Positions 32,805-41,628 of a DNA stretch of 64,000 nt are shown in pieces. The stretch covers positions 1,263,109-1,327,108 of the forward strand of contig NZ_LMJL01000008.1 of the NCBI RefSeq assembly GCF_001429295.1. The letters are read 5' to 3'. The first letter of the stretch is position 1. The number at the start of each line of letters is the position of its first letter. This stretch comes from Flavobacterium sp. Root935. Its GTDB lineage: Bacteria > Bacteroidota > Bacteroidia > Flavobacteriales > Flavobacteriaceae. The notes beneath the pieces were generated by a model, which worked only from the letters and a program-made list of their open reading frames with translations, had not been told where the DNA came from and made no database searches. The position numbers and the translations under genes were made by a program.

Positions 32805-33914
32805 TTATGAAAACATATCTTTTACTTTCTCAAAAAATGATTTCTCTGATTTCTCTGGACTTGGAACGAAATGATCATCGTTTAAAGCATTTTCAAAGAA
32901 TTGTTTTTGTTCTTTATTTAAAGTTTTAGGAGTCCAAACATTTACGTGAACTAATAAATCTCCGCTTCCGTAACCGTTTAGACTTGGAATCCCTTTTCCT
33001 TTTAATCGTAAGATTTTTCCAGATTGAATTCCTTCTTCCAGTTTAATACGAACTTTTCCGTTGATTGCCTCAATATCTTTTGAAGCTCCCAAAACAGCTT
33101 CTGGGAAACTGATATATAAATCGTAGTGAACATTTTCACCTTCACGTTTTAGGAATTCGTGCTCAATTTCTTCAATCGCAACAATCAAATCACCTGGAAT
33201 ACTATTTCCTGGAGCATCGTTACCTTTGTTAGAAACTTTTAACTGCATTCCGTCAACAACTCCCGCAGGAATTTTGATTGATACTGTTTCGTCTTCCTGA
33301 ACCATTCCTTGAGCATCTGCCTCAGAAGGTCTTTTATCTAAAATTTGACCAGAACCACCACAAGTAGGACAAGTTGACGCAGATTGCATTCTTCCTAAAA
33401 TGGTATTAGTTACACGCATTACCTGACCTTGACCATTACAAGTCGTACAAGTTTTATACGTTACACCTTTTGCCTGAACTTTACGTTTTACTTTTACTTT
33501 TTTCTCTACTCCATTAGCAATTTCTTCTAAAGTTAATTTCACTTTAATTCGAAGATTGCTTCCTTTTGCACGGCGAGGACCACCGCCTCCGCCTCCGAAA
33601 CCGCCAAATCCACCTCCAAAAATATCACCAAACTGGCTGAAGATGTCATCCATATTCATACCGCCATGACCACCGCCAAATCCGCCAGAACCATCAAATG
33701 CTTGATGTCCGTATTGATCGTATTTTGCTTTTTTCTGCGGATCACTTAAAACTTCATAAGCTTCTGCCGCTAATTTGAAGTTTTCTTCTGCCTCTTTGTC
33801 GCCTGGATTTTTATCAGGGTGATATTTCAGCGCACTTTTTCTATATGCTTTTTTTATTTCAGCAGCGTCAGCATTTTTTGAAATGCCTAGTATTTCGTAA
33901 AAATCTTTTTTCAT
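32805..33914 (-). CDS. dnaJ: Chaperone DnaJ with only half of the zinc finger
   Basis: 369-residue Hsp40 co-chaperone of DnaK. The J domain has HPD at 32-34. A Gly/Phe-rich linker spans about 75-115. The cysteine-rich part contains only two CxxCxGxG motifs: C156/C159 (CTTCNGQG) and C182/C185 (CPTCGGSG). The first and fourth motifs of standard DnaJ are replaced by VQAKG and RPSEADAQG, so only the inner zinc site remains. The client-binding C-terminal domains follow. It is downstream of grpE in one operon (gap 78 bp) with a clear terminator. Confidence 0.95.
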   Translation of the reverse strand: MKKDFYEILGISKNADAAEIKKAYRKSALKYHPDKNPGDKEAEENFKLAAEAYEVLSDPQKKAKYDQYGHQAFDGSGGFGGGHGGMNMDDIFSQFGDIFGGGFGGFGGGGGGPRRAKGSNLRIKVKLTLEEIANGVEKKVKVKRKVQAKGVTYKTCTTCNGQGQVMRVTNTILGRMQSASTCPTCGGSGQILDKRPSEADAQGMVQEDETVSIKIPAGVVDGMQLKVSNKGNDAPGNSIPGDLIVAIEEIEHEFLKREGENVHYDLYISFPEAVLGASKDIEAINGKVRIKLEEGIQSGKILRLKGKGIPSLNGYGSGDLLVHVNVWTPKTLNKEQKQFFENALNDDHFVPSPEKSEKSFFEKVKDMFS

Positions 33915-33923
33915 AATAAAGGT

Positions 33924-33960
33924 TAAATTCCAAAACCTAAAATTCCAAATTCCAATCTTA
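33924..33960. repeat. Family C half repeat between grpE and dnaJ
   Basis: TTAAATTCCAAAACCTAAAA and TTCCAAATTCCAATC carry the family C word in one direction only; I see no full returning arm. Confidence 0.5.
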
Positions 33961-33992
33961 AAACTGACTTTTGAAACTTTTGTTTGCTTTTT

Positions 33993-34571
33993 TTAGTTTC
34001 CGATTACTACTTTAGGAAAACGAATAATTTTGTCTCCTAATTTGTATCCTTTTTCAATAACGTCAACAATTTTCCCTTTTAATTTATCAGACGGAGCTGG
34101 AATTTGGGTAATTGCTTCAGCAAAATCAGCATCAAAAGCATCACCTGCTTTTACATCCACTTGTTCTAAACCTTTAGTTACCAAAGTACTTTTTAGTTTT
34201 TCGTGAATCAATTCAACACCTTTAGTTAAATTCTCATCTTCAGATTTGTTGATCTCTACCATTGCTCTGTCAAAATCATCTAAAACTGGAAGCATTGCTA
34301 ACAAAACTTCTTGATTTGCAGTTTTAAACAAATCAATACGCTCTTTTGAAGTTCTTTTTTTGTAATTTTCAAATTCGGCAAATAATCTCAAAAACTTATC
34401 TTTTTCTTTAGCCAAGTCTTGAGCTAATTGCTCCTCAACACTTAATTCTTCAACAATTAACTGTTCTCCGTTGGCATTGTTCTCTAACGTTACGTCGTCT
34501 AATTCCTGATCGAATTCTGTATTTTCCGTAGTCATATTACTTTTATTTTTAAAAATATTTTTAAACTTCAT
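33993..34571 (-). CDS. grpE: Nucleotide exchange factor GrpE
   Basis: 192 residues. GrpE releases ADP from DnaK. There is an acidic disordered N terminus (about 15-55), a long coiled coil (about 60-110, KDKFLRLFAEFENYKKRTSKERIDL), a four-helix part and a C-terminal beta wing (KGYKLGDKIIRFPKVVIGN). The ATG at 34571 is kept because a good promoter ends about 24 bp upstream of it; an ATG at 34535 is an alternative. It forms an operon with dnaJ. Confidence 0.94.
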   Translation of the reverse strand: MKFKNIFKNKSNMTTENTEFDQELDDVTLENNANGEQLIVEELSVEEQLAQDLAKEKDKFLRLFAEFENYKKRTSKERIDLFKTANQEVLLAMLPVLDDFDRAMVEINKSEDENLTKGVELIHEKLKSTLVTKGLEQVDVKAGDAFDADFAEAITQIPAPSDKLKGKIVDVIEKGYKLGDKIIRFPKVVIGN

Positions 34572-34594
34572 TTTATTTTCTTTCTGTTGGATTG

Positions 34595-34627
34595 CAAAAG
34601 TACTGCCAAATCTTCTAAAATGTCAAA
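34595..34627 (-). promoter_or_regulatory. Promoter of grpE-dnaJ
   Basis: On the minus strand TTTG (34627-34624) and TACTTTTG (34602-34595) are 21 bp apart, a good match to the Bacteroidota consensus TTTG-n(17-23)-TAnnTTTG. The start codon follows about 24 bp after the -7 box. No CIRCE-type inverted repeat is seen, so heat control by HrcA is not indicated. Confidence 0.6.
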
Positions 34628-34818
34628 TTGTCACTTTATTAATTATGAGTCTTTTAAAAAATGAAACGTAGCAAATAAAATTTAGTATAATTTTAAGACT
34701 ATTACGTTATAGTTTATTTTATCTTTGAAGCATTAAAACTAAATCATTACCTATCAAAATTGAATTTAAGGGTTGGCCTCGGCCTCAAAATAATTATTAA
34801 TTCAAATTTACCTTATAT

Positions 34819-34857
34819 TAAAAAAAGCTTCGCCTTAAGAGACGAAGCTTTTTTTTG
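34819..34857. terminator. Strong hairpin in the grpE to tRNA-Trp gap
   Basis: AAAAAAAGCTTCG pairs with CGAAGCTTTTTTTT around a loop of about 12 nt. It has the form of a two-way terminator. The gap 34628-35108 has no gene; it holds this hairpin, the family D repeat and the tRNA terminator. Confidence 0.65.
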
Positions 34858-34879
34858 CTTTTTTTACTATTCTTTTTTT

Positions 34880-35013
34880 CCACAGAGAACACAAAGGTTT
34901 TCACAGAGTTTACAGAGATTTAAGTTGTGTTTACACAATCTAAACACGCAAAGCTTTGCGAACTCTGTGATTTTAGAAACTATACTTAAATAAGTCTTTG
35001 TGTTCTCTGTGGT
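34880..35013. repeat. Family D nested inverted repeat upstream of grpE
   Basis: CCACAGAGAACACAAAG (34880-34896) and CTTTGTGTTCTCTGTGG (about 34997-35013) are perfect 17-bp arms. Inside, CACAGAGTT pairs with AACTCTGTG. At the centre, CGCAAAGCTTTGCG is a small palindrome. A three-level cruciform is possible. Confidence 0.8.
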
Positions 35014-35020
35014 TAAAAAA

Positions 35021-35053
35021 AAAATCGCAAGCTTTAATTTAGCTTTGCGATTT
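35021..35053 (-). terminator. Terminator of tRNA-Trp
   Basis: On the minus strand AAATCGCAAAGCT pairs with AGCTTGCGATTT (with a small bulge), followed by a run of about ten Ts. It lies 55 bp beyond the tRNA. Confidence 0.75.
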
Positions 35054-35108
35054 ATGTATGTGTGTTTAAAATCTCTACAACAAAAAATCTGCGTAAAAAA
35101 ATTTATTG

Positions 35109-35179
35109 CACGGGCGGAGGGATTCGAACCCCCATCAACGGTTTTGGAGACCGCTATTCTACCCTTGAACTACGCCCGT
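35109..35179 (-). tRNA. tRNA-Trp (anticodon CCA)
   Basis: The cloverleaf reads cleanly on the minus strand. The acceptor arms ACGGGCG and CGCCCGT pair over 7 bp. The anticodon stem GCGGT/ACCGT closes the loop CTCCAAA with anticodon CCA. The T loop is TTCGAAT and the discriminator base is G. The 3' CCA is not encoded (the genome reads CAA after the G). It is followed by a strong terminator. Confidence 0.95.
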
Positions 35180-35341
35180 AACTTAAGGTCGGCAAATTAA
35201 AAGCTTTTTTTCTTTACTAGCAAGCATTTCACTCACATTACAAAAGATTTCAGCGCATAAAATGCTAATAATTTACTAACCAAATCATATTCAAAGGTTT
35301 GCAAATTCCTCCTTTTTTGTCAAAACAAAACTATGTGAAAT

Positions 35342-35482
35342 AACCGCAAAGTTCGCTAAGTTTTTTTTTGAGTGTGGTTTATAAAAAAACAAAAAGTTCG
35401 CAAAGCGTTGTATTGATTTGGCTTTGCGAACTTTGTGTTTTTTATACAGAAATTAAAATAAATCTTAGCGTACTTTGCGGTT
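35342..35482. repeat. Family D' nested inverted repeat between hisS and tRNA-Trp
   Basis: AACCGCAAAGTTCGCTAAG (35342-35360) and CTTAGCGTACTTTGCGGTT (35464-35482) match in 18 of 19 positions. Inside, AAAGTTCGCAAAGC (about 35393-35406) pairs with GCTTTGCGAACTTT (35421-35434). The gap 35180-35488 has no gene and this element fills its right half. The left half shows nothing recognisable. Confidence 0.8.
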
Positions 35483-35488
35483 AAACTC

Positions 35489-36916
35489 TTATGCCAACAA
35501 AGCATTTTTCAAACCTTCGAAATCAACTGTAATCTGTTCTCCTGACACTAAATTTTTAAGTGCATAAGAATTCGAGGCAATTTCTTGATCTCCTGCAATT
35601 ACTGCAAACGGAATCAGACGTTTATCTGCATATTGAAACTGTTTCCCCACTTTTACATTATCTGGGTACAATTCTACTTTTATATTTTCTTGTCTCAATT
35701 TTTGAATTGCTTTTGAAGCATACAAAGCTTCTTTATCTCCATAATTGATAAAAATAGCTTTTGAAGTCGCTGCAACAGTTTCTGGAAACAATTGCAATTC
35801 TTCTAATACTAAATAGATTCGATCCAAACCAAAAGAAATTCCGACACCACTCATATTTTTCAAACCAAAAATACCAGTCAAATCGTCGTATCTTCCACCG
35901 CCTCCGATAGATCCCATCGAAACGGTTTTTGGAGCCGCAACTTCAAAAATAGCTCCAGTGTAATAATTTAAACCACGTGCCAAAGTCACATCTAAATCTA
36001 AAGTTGCTGTTGCCAATCCTAAAACGGCAACGTTGTCACAAATAAATTTCAATTCTTCAACACCTTTCATTCCTTCTTCCGAAGAAGCCAATAATTCTGA
36101 AAGCTGCTCAATTTTATCTGCAAATGTTCCGCTAAAGCTAAAAAGCGGCTGTACTTTAACCAACGCTTCTGCAGCAATTCCTTTTTCGATCATTTCCTTT
36201 TTTACGCCGTCTTCTCCAATTTTGTCTAGTTTATCTAAAGCAACCGTAAAATCGATCAATTTATCTGAAGCGCCAATAACCTCAGCAATTCCAGATAATA
36301 TTTTTCTGTTATTAATTTTAATTGTAACGCCTTCTAATCCTAATGAAGTAAAAACGGTATCATACAACTGAACTAATTCTACTTCCTGCCAAAGTGATTT
36401 TGAACCAACAACATCGGCATCACATTGATAAAATTCTCTGTAACGTCCTCTTTGTGGTCTGTCTGCTCTCCAAACGGGCTGAATCTGATATCTTTTAAAA
36501 GGAAATTCAATTTCGTTTTGGTGCTGTACAACGTATCTTGCAAACGGGACTGTCAAATCGTAACGTAATGCTTTTTCTGAAATTCTTCCAGTAAATTTAT
36601 TCAATTCGATTCTCTGACTTAAATCTATTGTTTCGGCAGAATTTGACTGAAGTGCTTCGATAGATTCTGGCAATTCAATTTTATTTTTATTGAAGAAAAA
36701 ATTTCCTGAATTCAATATTTTAAAAATCAAACGATCTCCTTCTTCCCCATATTTCCCCATCAAAGTATCTGAATTTTCAAACGAAGGAGTTTCTATTGGC
36801 TGAAAACCAAATTTCTCAAAATTAGTTTTGATTGTCTGAATAATATATTGACGTTTTGACACCTCTGCAGGCGAAAAATCTCTTGTCCCTTGTGGAATAC
36901 TTGGTTTTGAAGCCAT
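35489..36916 (-). CDS. hisS: Histidyl-tRNA synthetase
   Basis: 475 residues, class II synthetase. Motif 1 is in the N-terminal region, motif 2 is [28 protein letters not shown] (split as usual around the RxE loop), the histidine-specific block is [14 protein letters not shown], and motif 3 is [13 protein letters not shown]. The C-terminal anticodon-binding domain spans about 380-475. It runs in the same direction as tRNA-Trp, which follows 310 bp downstream, with a nested repeat between them. Confidence 0.97.
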   Translation of the reverse strand: MASKPSIPQGTRDFSPAEVSKRQYIIQTIKTNFEKFGFQPIETPSFENSDTLMGKYGEEGDRLIFKILNSGNFFFNKNKIELPESIEALQSNSAETIDLSQRIELNKFTGRISEKALRYDLTVPFARYVVQHQNEIEFPFKRYQIQPVWRADRPQRGRYREFYQCDADVVGSKSLWQEVELVQLYDTVFTSLGLEGVTIKINNRKILSGIAEVIGASDKLIDFTVALDKLDKIGEDGVKKEMIEKGIAAEALVKVQPLFSFSGTFADKIEQLSELLASSEEGMKGVEELKFICDNVAVLGLATATLDLDVTLARGLNYYTGAIFEVAAPKTVSMGSIGGGGRYDDLTGIFGLKNMSGVGISFGLDRIYLVLEELQLFPETVAATSKAIFINYGDKEALYASKAIQKLRQENIKVELYPDNVKVGKQFQYADKRLIPFAVIAGDQEIASNSYALKNLVSGEQITVDFEGLKNALLA

Positions 36917-37095
36917 CTTTTTTATATTAGATTGTTGATTTTAGATTTCAGATTCCTTGAATCCTTACTTCTAAATTCTTTAACATTATTTTCTTTTAAT
37001 TTTAATCGCCTGCAAATATCTTACTTTTTAAAATAAATAATAGCGCTTCGAAAACAAACTTGTAACAAAAAACGTATTTTCGTGACAAATTGGTC

Positions 37096-38340
37096 ATGAT
37101 GCTAAAATTATTTAAAGAAAATATTCGAATTGCGTTTGGTTCTATCAAAACACAATTACTGCGTACTATTCTTACCGTTTTAATTATCGCTATTGGTATA
37201 ACAGCTCTGGTTGGAATTCTAACGGTGGTTTCTGCTTTAGAAAATACAATTTCTACCGATTTTGCGTCAATGGGAGCAAATACATTTAACATCAATCAAT
37301 ACGAAAATAAAGTTCGTAATCGTGGCGGCAACGAACGAGAAGTCATCAATCCGATTATTTCTTATCCCGAAGCTGTTGCTTTCAAAAATAAATACAAATA
37401 TCCTTTTACAGAAACTTCTTTGTCATTTACAGCAACTTCTACGGCTGAAGTAAAATATTTAGGCGAAAAAACAGATCCTGAAATTACAATTGTCGGAGTT
37501 GACGAACATTTTATTACTAATTCTGGTTTGGAAACAAGTTTAGGAAGAAGTTTTAATCAATTTGACGTTGAAAATAATACCTATTCCTGCATTGTTGGTT
37601 CTGACTTTGAAAAAGGACTTTTAAAAGATATTAATCCAATTGATAAAATCATCTCAATTCGAGGTGCCCGATTCAAAGTAATTGGTGTTCTTAAAGAAAA
37701 AGGTTCAACATTTGGAAACAGTCAGGATTTACGAGTTTTGATTCCGATTCAGGTTGCAAGATCTTTATTCACGGCACCAAATATCAATTATACAATTAGT
37801 GTTATGGTTTCTAAAAAAGAAGTTTTAGACCAGGCAATTGACAATGCAACAAGCACAATGCGAAGAGTGCGCAAATTAAGCCCCGTTCGTGACAATAATT
37901 TTGGCGTTGTTCGAAGCGATGATTTAATCAATAGAATTCTCGGAATTACTCAATATTTAGGATGGGCCGCATGGATTATCAGCATCATAACTATCTTGGG
38001 ATCTTCCATAGCTTTGATGAATATTATGATTGTTTCGGTTACAGAACGTACTCGCGAAATTGGTGTCCGTAAAGCTTTAGGAGCAAAAAGATCAACCGTA
38101 GCATTCCAGTTTTTTATTGAAACTTTATTAATTGGACAAATTGGAGGTTTAGTCGGAATCGTTTTGGGTATCTTGCTTGGTTTCGCTATTGCAGCAGCGA
38201 TGAGCTTCGTATTTGTGATTCCGTGGATGGCAATTTTTGCCGCTTTTGCAACAAGTTTTTGCGTTGCATTGGTTTCTGGTTTATATCCAGCAATTAAAGC
38301 TTCTAAATTAGATCCTATTGAAGCTTTGCGATATGAATAA
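37096..38340 (+). CDS. MacB/FtsX-type ABC permease
   Basis: 414 residues from the ATG at 37096 (a second ATG at 37099 is equally possible). Helix 1 (about 18-42) is followed by a periplasmic MacB_PCD-like domain (about 45-265), then three helices at the C terminus that make up the FtsX domain (IVSVTERTREIGVRKALGAKR is the conserved cytoplasmic loop). No ATPase gene is adjacent; it must use one encoded elsewhere. Such permeases act in lipoprotein, peptide or drug export, or in mechanotransmission. Confidence 0.92.
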   Translation: MMLKLFKENIRIAFGSIKTQLLRTILTVLIIAIGITALVGILTVVSALENTISTDFASMGANTFNINQYENKVRNRGGNEREVINPIISYPEAVAFKNKYKYPFTETSLSFTATSTAEVKYLGEKTDPEITIVGVDEHFITNSGLETSLGRSFNQFDVENNTYSCIVGSDFEKGLLKDINPIDKIISIRGARFKVIGVLKEKGSTFGNSQDLRVLIPIQVARSLFTAPNINYTISVMVSKKEVLDQAIDNATSTMRRVRKLSPVRDNNFGVVRSDDLINRILGITQYLGWAAWIISIITILGSSIALMNIMIVSVTERTREIGVRKALGAKRSTVAFQFFIETLLIGQIGGLVGIVLGILLGFAIAAAMSFVFVIPWMAIFAAFATSFCVALVSGLYPAIKASKLDPIEALRYE

Positions 38341-38348
38341 TTTTTTAG

Positions 38349-38445
38349 TATTCAGTCTCAGTTTTCAGTCTCACTAACAGTTTTCAGTTATTGGTGTTAC
38401 CGAAAACTGTGACTGAGACTGAGACTGTAAACTGAGACTGAAAAA
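38349..38445. repeat. Family B mirrored repeat between convergent genes
   Basis: TTCAGTCTCAGTTTTCAGTC and ACAGTTTTCAG on the left face CGAAAACTGTGACTGAGACT and AACTGAGACTGAAA on the right (38401-38445). The gap between the FtsX permease and prmC is almost entirely this element. Confidence 0.8.
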
Positions 38446-38447
38446 CT

Positions 38448-39302
38448 TTAAATATTCCCTTTTATCATTCTGTCGTTATCGTAAATATCTTTTCGCAGCT
38501 CTACGTTTTTAAAATCCATATTTTCGAGCAATTCAATCATTTCTTTTCCAAGATATTGATTGATTTCGAAATATAATTTTCCTTTTTCAAAAAGGCGTTT
38601 TTGTGCCAGCGAAGCAATTTTTCTGTAAAAAATCAAAGCATCATTATCTTCCACGAAAAGTGCTAAATGCGGTTCGTAATCCAGTACATTTTTTTTGATT
38701 TCTTCTTTTTCTAAATTTCGAACATAGGGCGGATTCGAAACAATAATATCAAAATTACATCTTAGTTCTTCGGTTTCTAAAATATCCAAAAGAACAAAAG
38801 TCACATCGACATTATTTTTTACAGCATTTCTTTTTGCTGTTTCTATTGCTTTTTTAGAAACATCGATTCCATAAACCTCAGCATTAGGCAGATTTTTTGC
38901 CAGCGAAATAGCAATACAGCCGCTTCCGGTTCCAATATCTAGAATTTTCGTTTTTTTTGATTTATCTGGATTAGAATTTTCATTAATAATCCATTCTACT
39001 AATTCCTCAGTTTCTGGCCTTGGAATCAAAACATTTTCATTTACTTCAAAATCCAAACCATAAAAGTTCGTTTTTCCTAATAAATATTGAATTGGAACTT
39101 CTTTTTTGAGCTGTTTTAAAAGCTCGTCCCATATAACAAAATCATTCTCTTCAAAAGTCAATTCATGATTTAATGCCAAATCAATCTGACGAAGTTTATG
39201 TTTTTCTTCCAGAATTAAATAAAAAAAACTCTCCGCTTCGTACGCATCGTAAAAAGGCGATAATTCTTTAATAAATTGAGTGCGGTATTGTTTAATTTTC
39301 AT
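38448..39302 (-). CDS. prmC: Release-factor glutamine methyltransferase PrmC
   Basis: 284 residues. It methylates the glutamine of the GGQ motif in peptide-chain release factors. There is an N-terminal helical domain (1-90), the PrmC-specific PIQYLLGKTNFYGLDFEVNENVLIPRPETEELV segment, SAM-binding motif I DIGTGSGCIAISLAK, and the catalytic NPPYV (near residue 190). It lies 88 bp after a GNAT gene on the same strand. Confidence 0.95.
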   Translation of the reverse strand: MKIKQYRTQFIKELSPFYDAYEAESFFYLILEEKHKLRQIDLALNHELTFEENDFVIWDELLKQLKKEVPIQYLLGKTNFYGLDFEVNENVLIPRPETEELVEWIINENSNPDKSKKTKILDIGTGSGCIAISLAKNLPNAEVYGIDVSKKAIETAKRNAVKNNVDVTFVLLDILETEELRCNFDIIVSNPPYVRNLEKEEIKKNVLDYEPHLALFVEDNDALIFYRKIASLAQKRLFEKGKLYFEINQYLGKEMIELLENMDFKNVELRKDIYDNDRMIKGNI

Positions 39303-39390
39303 TTCAATTTTTTGAACATTATGTACCAGTTAAAAACTGATTTTTACAATTCAATAAGTCTCGTTAACACAAAATTGTTACAACTTCTAA

Positions 39391-39876
39391 TTACAAAACT
39401 TTCAGCATCCATATTGGACAAGAGCAATGTCCTGTTGACCCTAATGGCGCATCCAGATATTCAAAACCAGATTTTTTATACAACTTTTGTGCTGCATGCA
39501 TAAAAGGCATTGTTTCTATATAACATTTTTCGAAACCAAAATCCTTTGCTTGCTCTAAACACTTTTCCATCATTTTGGCTCCAATTCCTAAACCGCGGGT
39601 TTTGGGCAGAAAATACATTTTCTGCAATTCGCAGATTTTTGGATCCCCATTTTCCAAAGGCGCAATTCCAGCACAGCCTACAATTTCACCTTCACTTTCT
39701 ACAACAAAATAGGAAGATTTTGCTTTACTATACTCTTCAAACATTAAATCCAAATAAGGATCTTCGTATGCAGTTCCGACTTTTGGAATCTCCATTTCGT
39801 CAAAAACTGATCTAATTAAACTCGCAACTGATTGATTATCTTCTTTTTCAATTGCGCGTATAAGCCAATTTACCAT
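39391..39876 (-). CDS. GNAT N-acetyltransferase
   Basis: 161 residues. The acetyl-CoA-binding part is LQKMYFLPKTRGLGIGAKMMEKCLEQAKDFGF, with the classical RGxGIG loop. The later FMHAAQKLYKKSGFEYLDAP segment fits the family's C-terminal half, and a CSCPIWML end is unusual. The acceptor is unknown. It is divergent from ribD, sharing an upstream region of about 95 bp. Confidence 0.88.
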   Translation of the reverse strand: MVNWLIRAIEKEDNQSVASLIRSVFDEMEIPKVGTAYEDPYLDLMFEEYSKAKSSYFVVESEGEIVGCAGIAPLENGDPKICELQKMYFLPKTRGLGIGAKMMEKCLEQAKDFGFEKCYIETMPFMHAAQKLYKKSGFEYLDAPLGSTGHCSCPIWMLKVL

Positions 39877-39961
39877 TTTTTTTAATCTAAAATATTATAA
39901 ACGCAAAATAAAGGTAGTTATTTCTATAGTTTCTTAACTTAGTCATAAACTCAAAAATAAC

Positions 39962-39969
39962 TACTTTTG
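39962..39969 (+). promoter_or_regulatory. Promoter -7 box of ribD, directly at the start codon
   Basis: TACTTTTG matches TAnnTTTG exactly and ends 4 bp before the GTG at 39974. A transcript from here would start at or within a base or two of the GTG. Confidence 0.5.
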
Positions 39970-39973
39970 CACC

Positions 39974-41023
39974 GTGAATATACATGAAAAATATATAAAA
40001 CGCTGTATCGAACTGGCACAAAATGGGCTTGGAACTACTTATCCGAACCCAATGGTCGGAAGCGTAATTGTTTACGAAAATCAAATTATTGGCGAAGGCT
40101 GGCACAAAAAGGCCGGTGAACCACATGCAGAGGTAAATGCGGTTCGATCTGTGAAGGATAAATCACTGCTAAAAAAAGCTACAATTTATGTAAGTTTAGA
40201 GCCTTGCAGTCATTTTGGAAAGACGCCTCCTTGCTGCGACTTAATTATCGCAAATCAAATTCCGAATGTAGTTGTCGGAACGGTTGATCCTAATGAAAAA
40301 GTGGCCGGAAAAGGAATTCTAAAATTAATCGAAGCGGGAGCAAATGTTACTGTTGGAGTTTTAGAAGATGAATGCAACGAGTTGAACAAACGTTTTTTTA
40401 CTTTTCATCAAAAAAAGAGACCCTATATTATTTTAAAATGGGCAGAGAGTCAAGACGGATTTTTAGCTCCTGAAAAAACAATCAGCCAGGATCGTAAACC
40501 TATTTGGATTACAAATACTTATTCTCGCCAACTGGTTCACAAATGGAGAACCGAAGAGCAGGCTATTTTAGTTGGGACACAAACAGTTGCTGCTGACAAC
40601 CCTAAATTAAACGCCAGAGACTGGAGCGGTAATAATCCTGTGAGGGTTATTATAGATCGGGAAAATAAAATTGACGAGAACAGTTTTATTTTTGACGACA
40701 CTGTAAAAACAATTATTTTTTCTAATGAAAATAGAAAAACATCAACAACAAATACGCAGTTTGAAGTAATTGATTTTAGTAAAAATATTATTCCTGAAAT
40801 TTTAGATGTTTTATATAAAAATCAAATTCAATCGATAATAATTGAAGGCGGAAGACAAACTTTACAATCTTTTATAGATGAAAATATTTGGGATGAAGCT
40901 CGAATTTTTGTTGGAAAACAAAGTTTTGGCAATGGAACAAAAGCTCCAATTATTTCAAGAAAAAACAACAGTAAAACTACTATTTTAAGCGACGAATTAA
41001 TACAGATTAGAAATTATGATTGA
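39974..41023 (+). CDS. ribD: Bifunctional riboflavin biosynthesis deaminase/reductase RibD
   Basis: 349 residues, two steps of riboflavin synthesis. The N-terminal zinc deaminase has H51 and E53 (PHAEVNA) and C78/C87 (EPCSHFGKTPPCC). The reductase domain starts near 150 (YIILKWAESQDGF) and contains VIIDREN and the SIIIEGGRQTLQSF nucleotide-binding segment. The start is GTG at 39974; the residues after it align with the usual RibD N terminus. The gene overlaps the following HAD gene by 8 bp. No FMN riboswitch is visible; there is no room for one given the -7 box position. Confidence 0.95.
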   Translation: MNIHEKYIKRCIELAQNGLGTTYPNPMVGSVIVYENQIIGEGWHKKAGEPHAEVNAVRSVKDKSLLKKATIYVSLEPCSHFGKTPPCCDLIIANQIPNVVVGTVDPNEKVAGKGILKLIEAGANVTVGVLEDECNELNKRFFTFHQKKRPYIILKWAESQDGFLAPEKTISQDRKPIWITNTYSRQLVHKWRTEEQAILVGTQTVAADNPKLNARDWSGNNPVRVIIDRENKIDENSFIFDDTVKTIIFSNENRKTSTTNTQFEVIDFSKNIIPEILDVLYKNQIQSIIIEGGRQTLQSFIDENIWDEARIFVGKQSFGNGTKAPIISRKNNSKTTILSDELIQIRNYD

Positions 41024-41618
41024 TACTATAATTTTTGACTTTGGAGATATTTTCATCAATTTGGACAAACCTGCCACAATTTCTGGTTTGCAAAAATTAG
41101 GAATGACAGAATGGAATAATGACTTTGATCAATTAAATTTTTCTTTTGAAACTGGACATATTTCTCCAGAAGATTTTATTGGCGGTTTTCAAAAACAACT
41201 TCCGAATGCATCGAAAGAAGAAATCTTAAAAGCTTGGAATGCTGTATTGGCAGATTTTCCTTTATACCGTTTGGAGTTCCTAAAAGAATTATCCAAAAAA
41301 TATCGTTTGTTTTTGTTGAGTAATACTGATTCTATTCATATCAACACATTTGAAACAAAAAACGGAACTGCCTTTTATGAAGATTTTTATGGCTGTTTTG
41401 AAAAAGTTTATTTCTCCTTTGATATGGGATTAAGAAAACCAGATCCAAAAATTTATCAATTCTTGCTTGAAAAACATAATCTATTACCAGAAAACACTTT
41501 ATTTGTTGACGATAAAAAAGAAAACACCGACAGCGCAGCAGCTCTAGGCATTAAAGTCTGGAATCTTCAAGTTGGGAAAGAAGATGTTATTGACCTTTAT
41601 AATAAAAATATAATTTAG
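41016..41618 (+). CDS. HAD-IA phosphatase
   Basis: 200 residues. Motif I is FDFGDIFINLD (nucleophile D9), motif II FLLSNTDS, motif III in DMGLRKPDPKIYQ, motif IV FVDDKKENTDSA. The short alpha-helical cap (about 18-85) places it in subfamily IA, like YihX/epoxide-hydrolase-like HADs. It overlaps the end of ribD by 8 bp. This tight coupling makes it a candidate for the missing phosphatase that dephosphorylates the RibD product (5-amino-6-ribitylamino-uracil phosphate), but this is inferred from position. Confidence 0.88.
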   Translation: MIDTIIFDFGDIFINLDKPATISGLQKLGMTEWNNDFDQLNFSFETGHISPEDFIGGFQKQLPNASKEEILKAWNAVLADFPLYRLEFLKELSKKYRLFLLSNTDSIHINTFETKNGTAFYEDFYGCFEKVYFSFDMGLRKPDPKIYQFLLEKHNLLPENTLFVDDKKENTDSAAALGIKVWNLQVGKEDVIDLYNKNII

Positions 41619-41628
41619 AATACTGCTT

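Noticed and set aside
34628..34818. HrcA-type CIRCE element before grpE-dnaJ
   Set aside because: No TTAGCACTC-n9-GAGTGCTAA-like sequence is present.
34760..34993. Possible small protein gene in the gap upstream of grpE
   Set aside because: The frame crosses a strong hairpin terminator and the left arm of the family D repeat, and the product is low-complexity Phe/Ser-rich.
35000..35200. Frame containing RAEGFEPPSTVLETAILPLNYAR
   Set aside because: This is the well-known spurious translation of a tRNA gene read on the opposite strand; here it is tRNA-Trp.
36917..37095. Weak GATTTTAGATTTCAGATTCC words between hisS and the FtsX permease, considered as a repeat copy
   Set aside because: Only one arm is recognisable and the similarity is to A/T-rich family C flanks; not enough to call.
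39877..39973. FMN riboswitch upstream of ribD
   Set aside because: There are fewer than 100 bases shared with a divergent gene, no RFN-like conserved stems, and the -7 box abuts the start codon.
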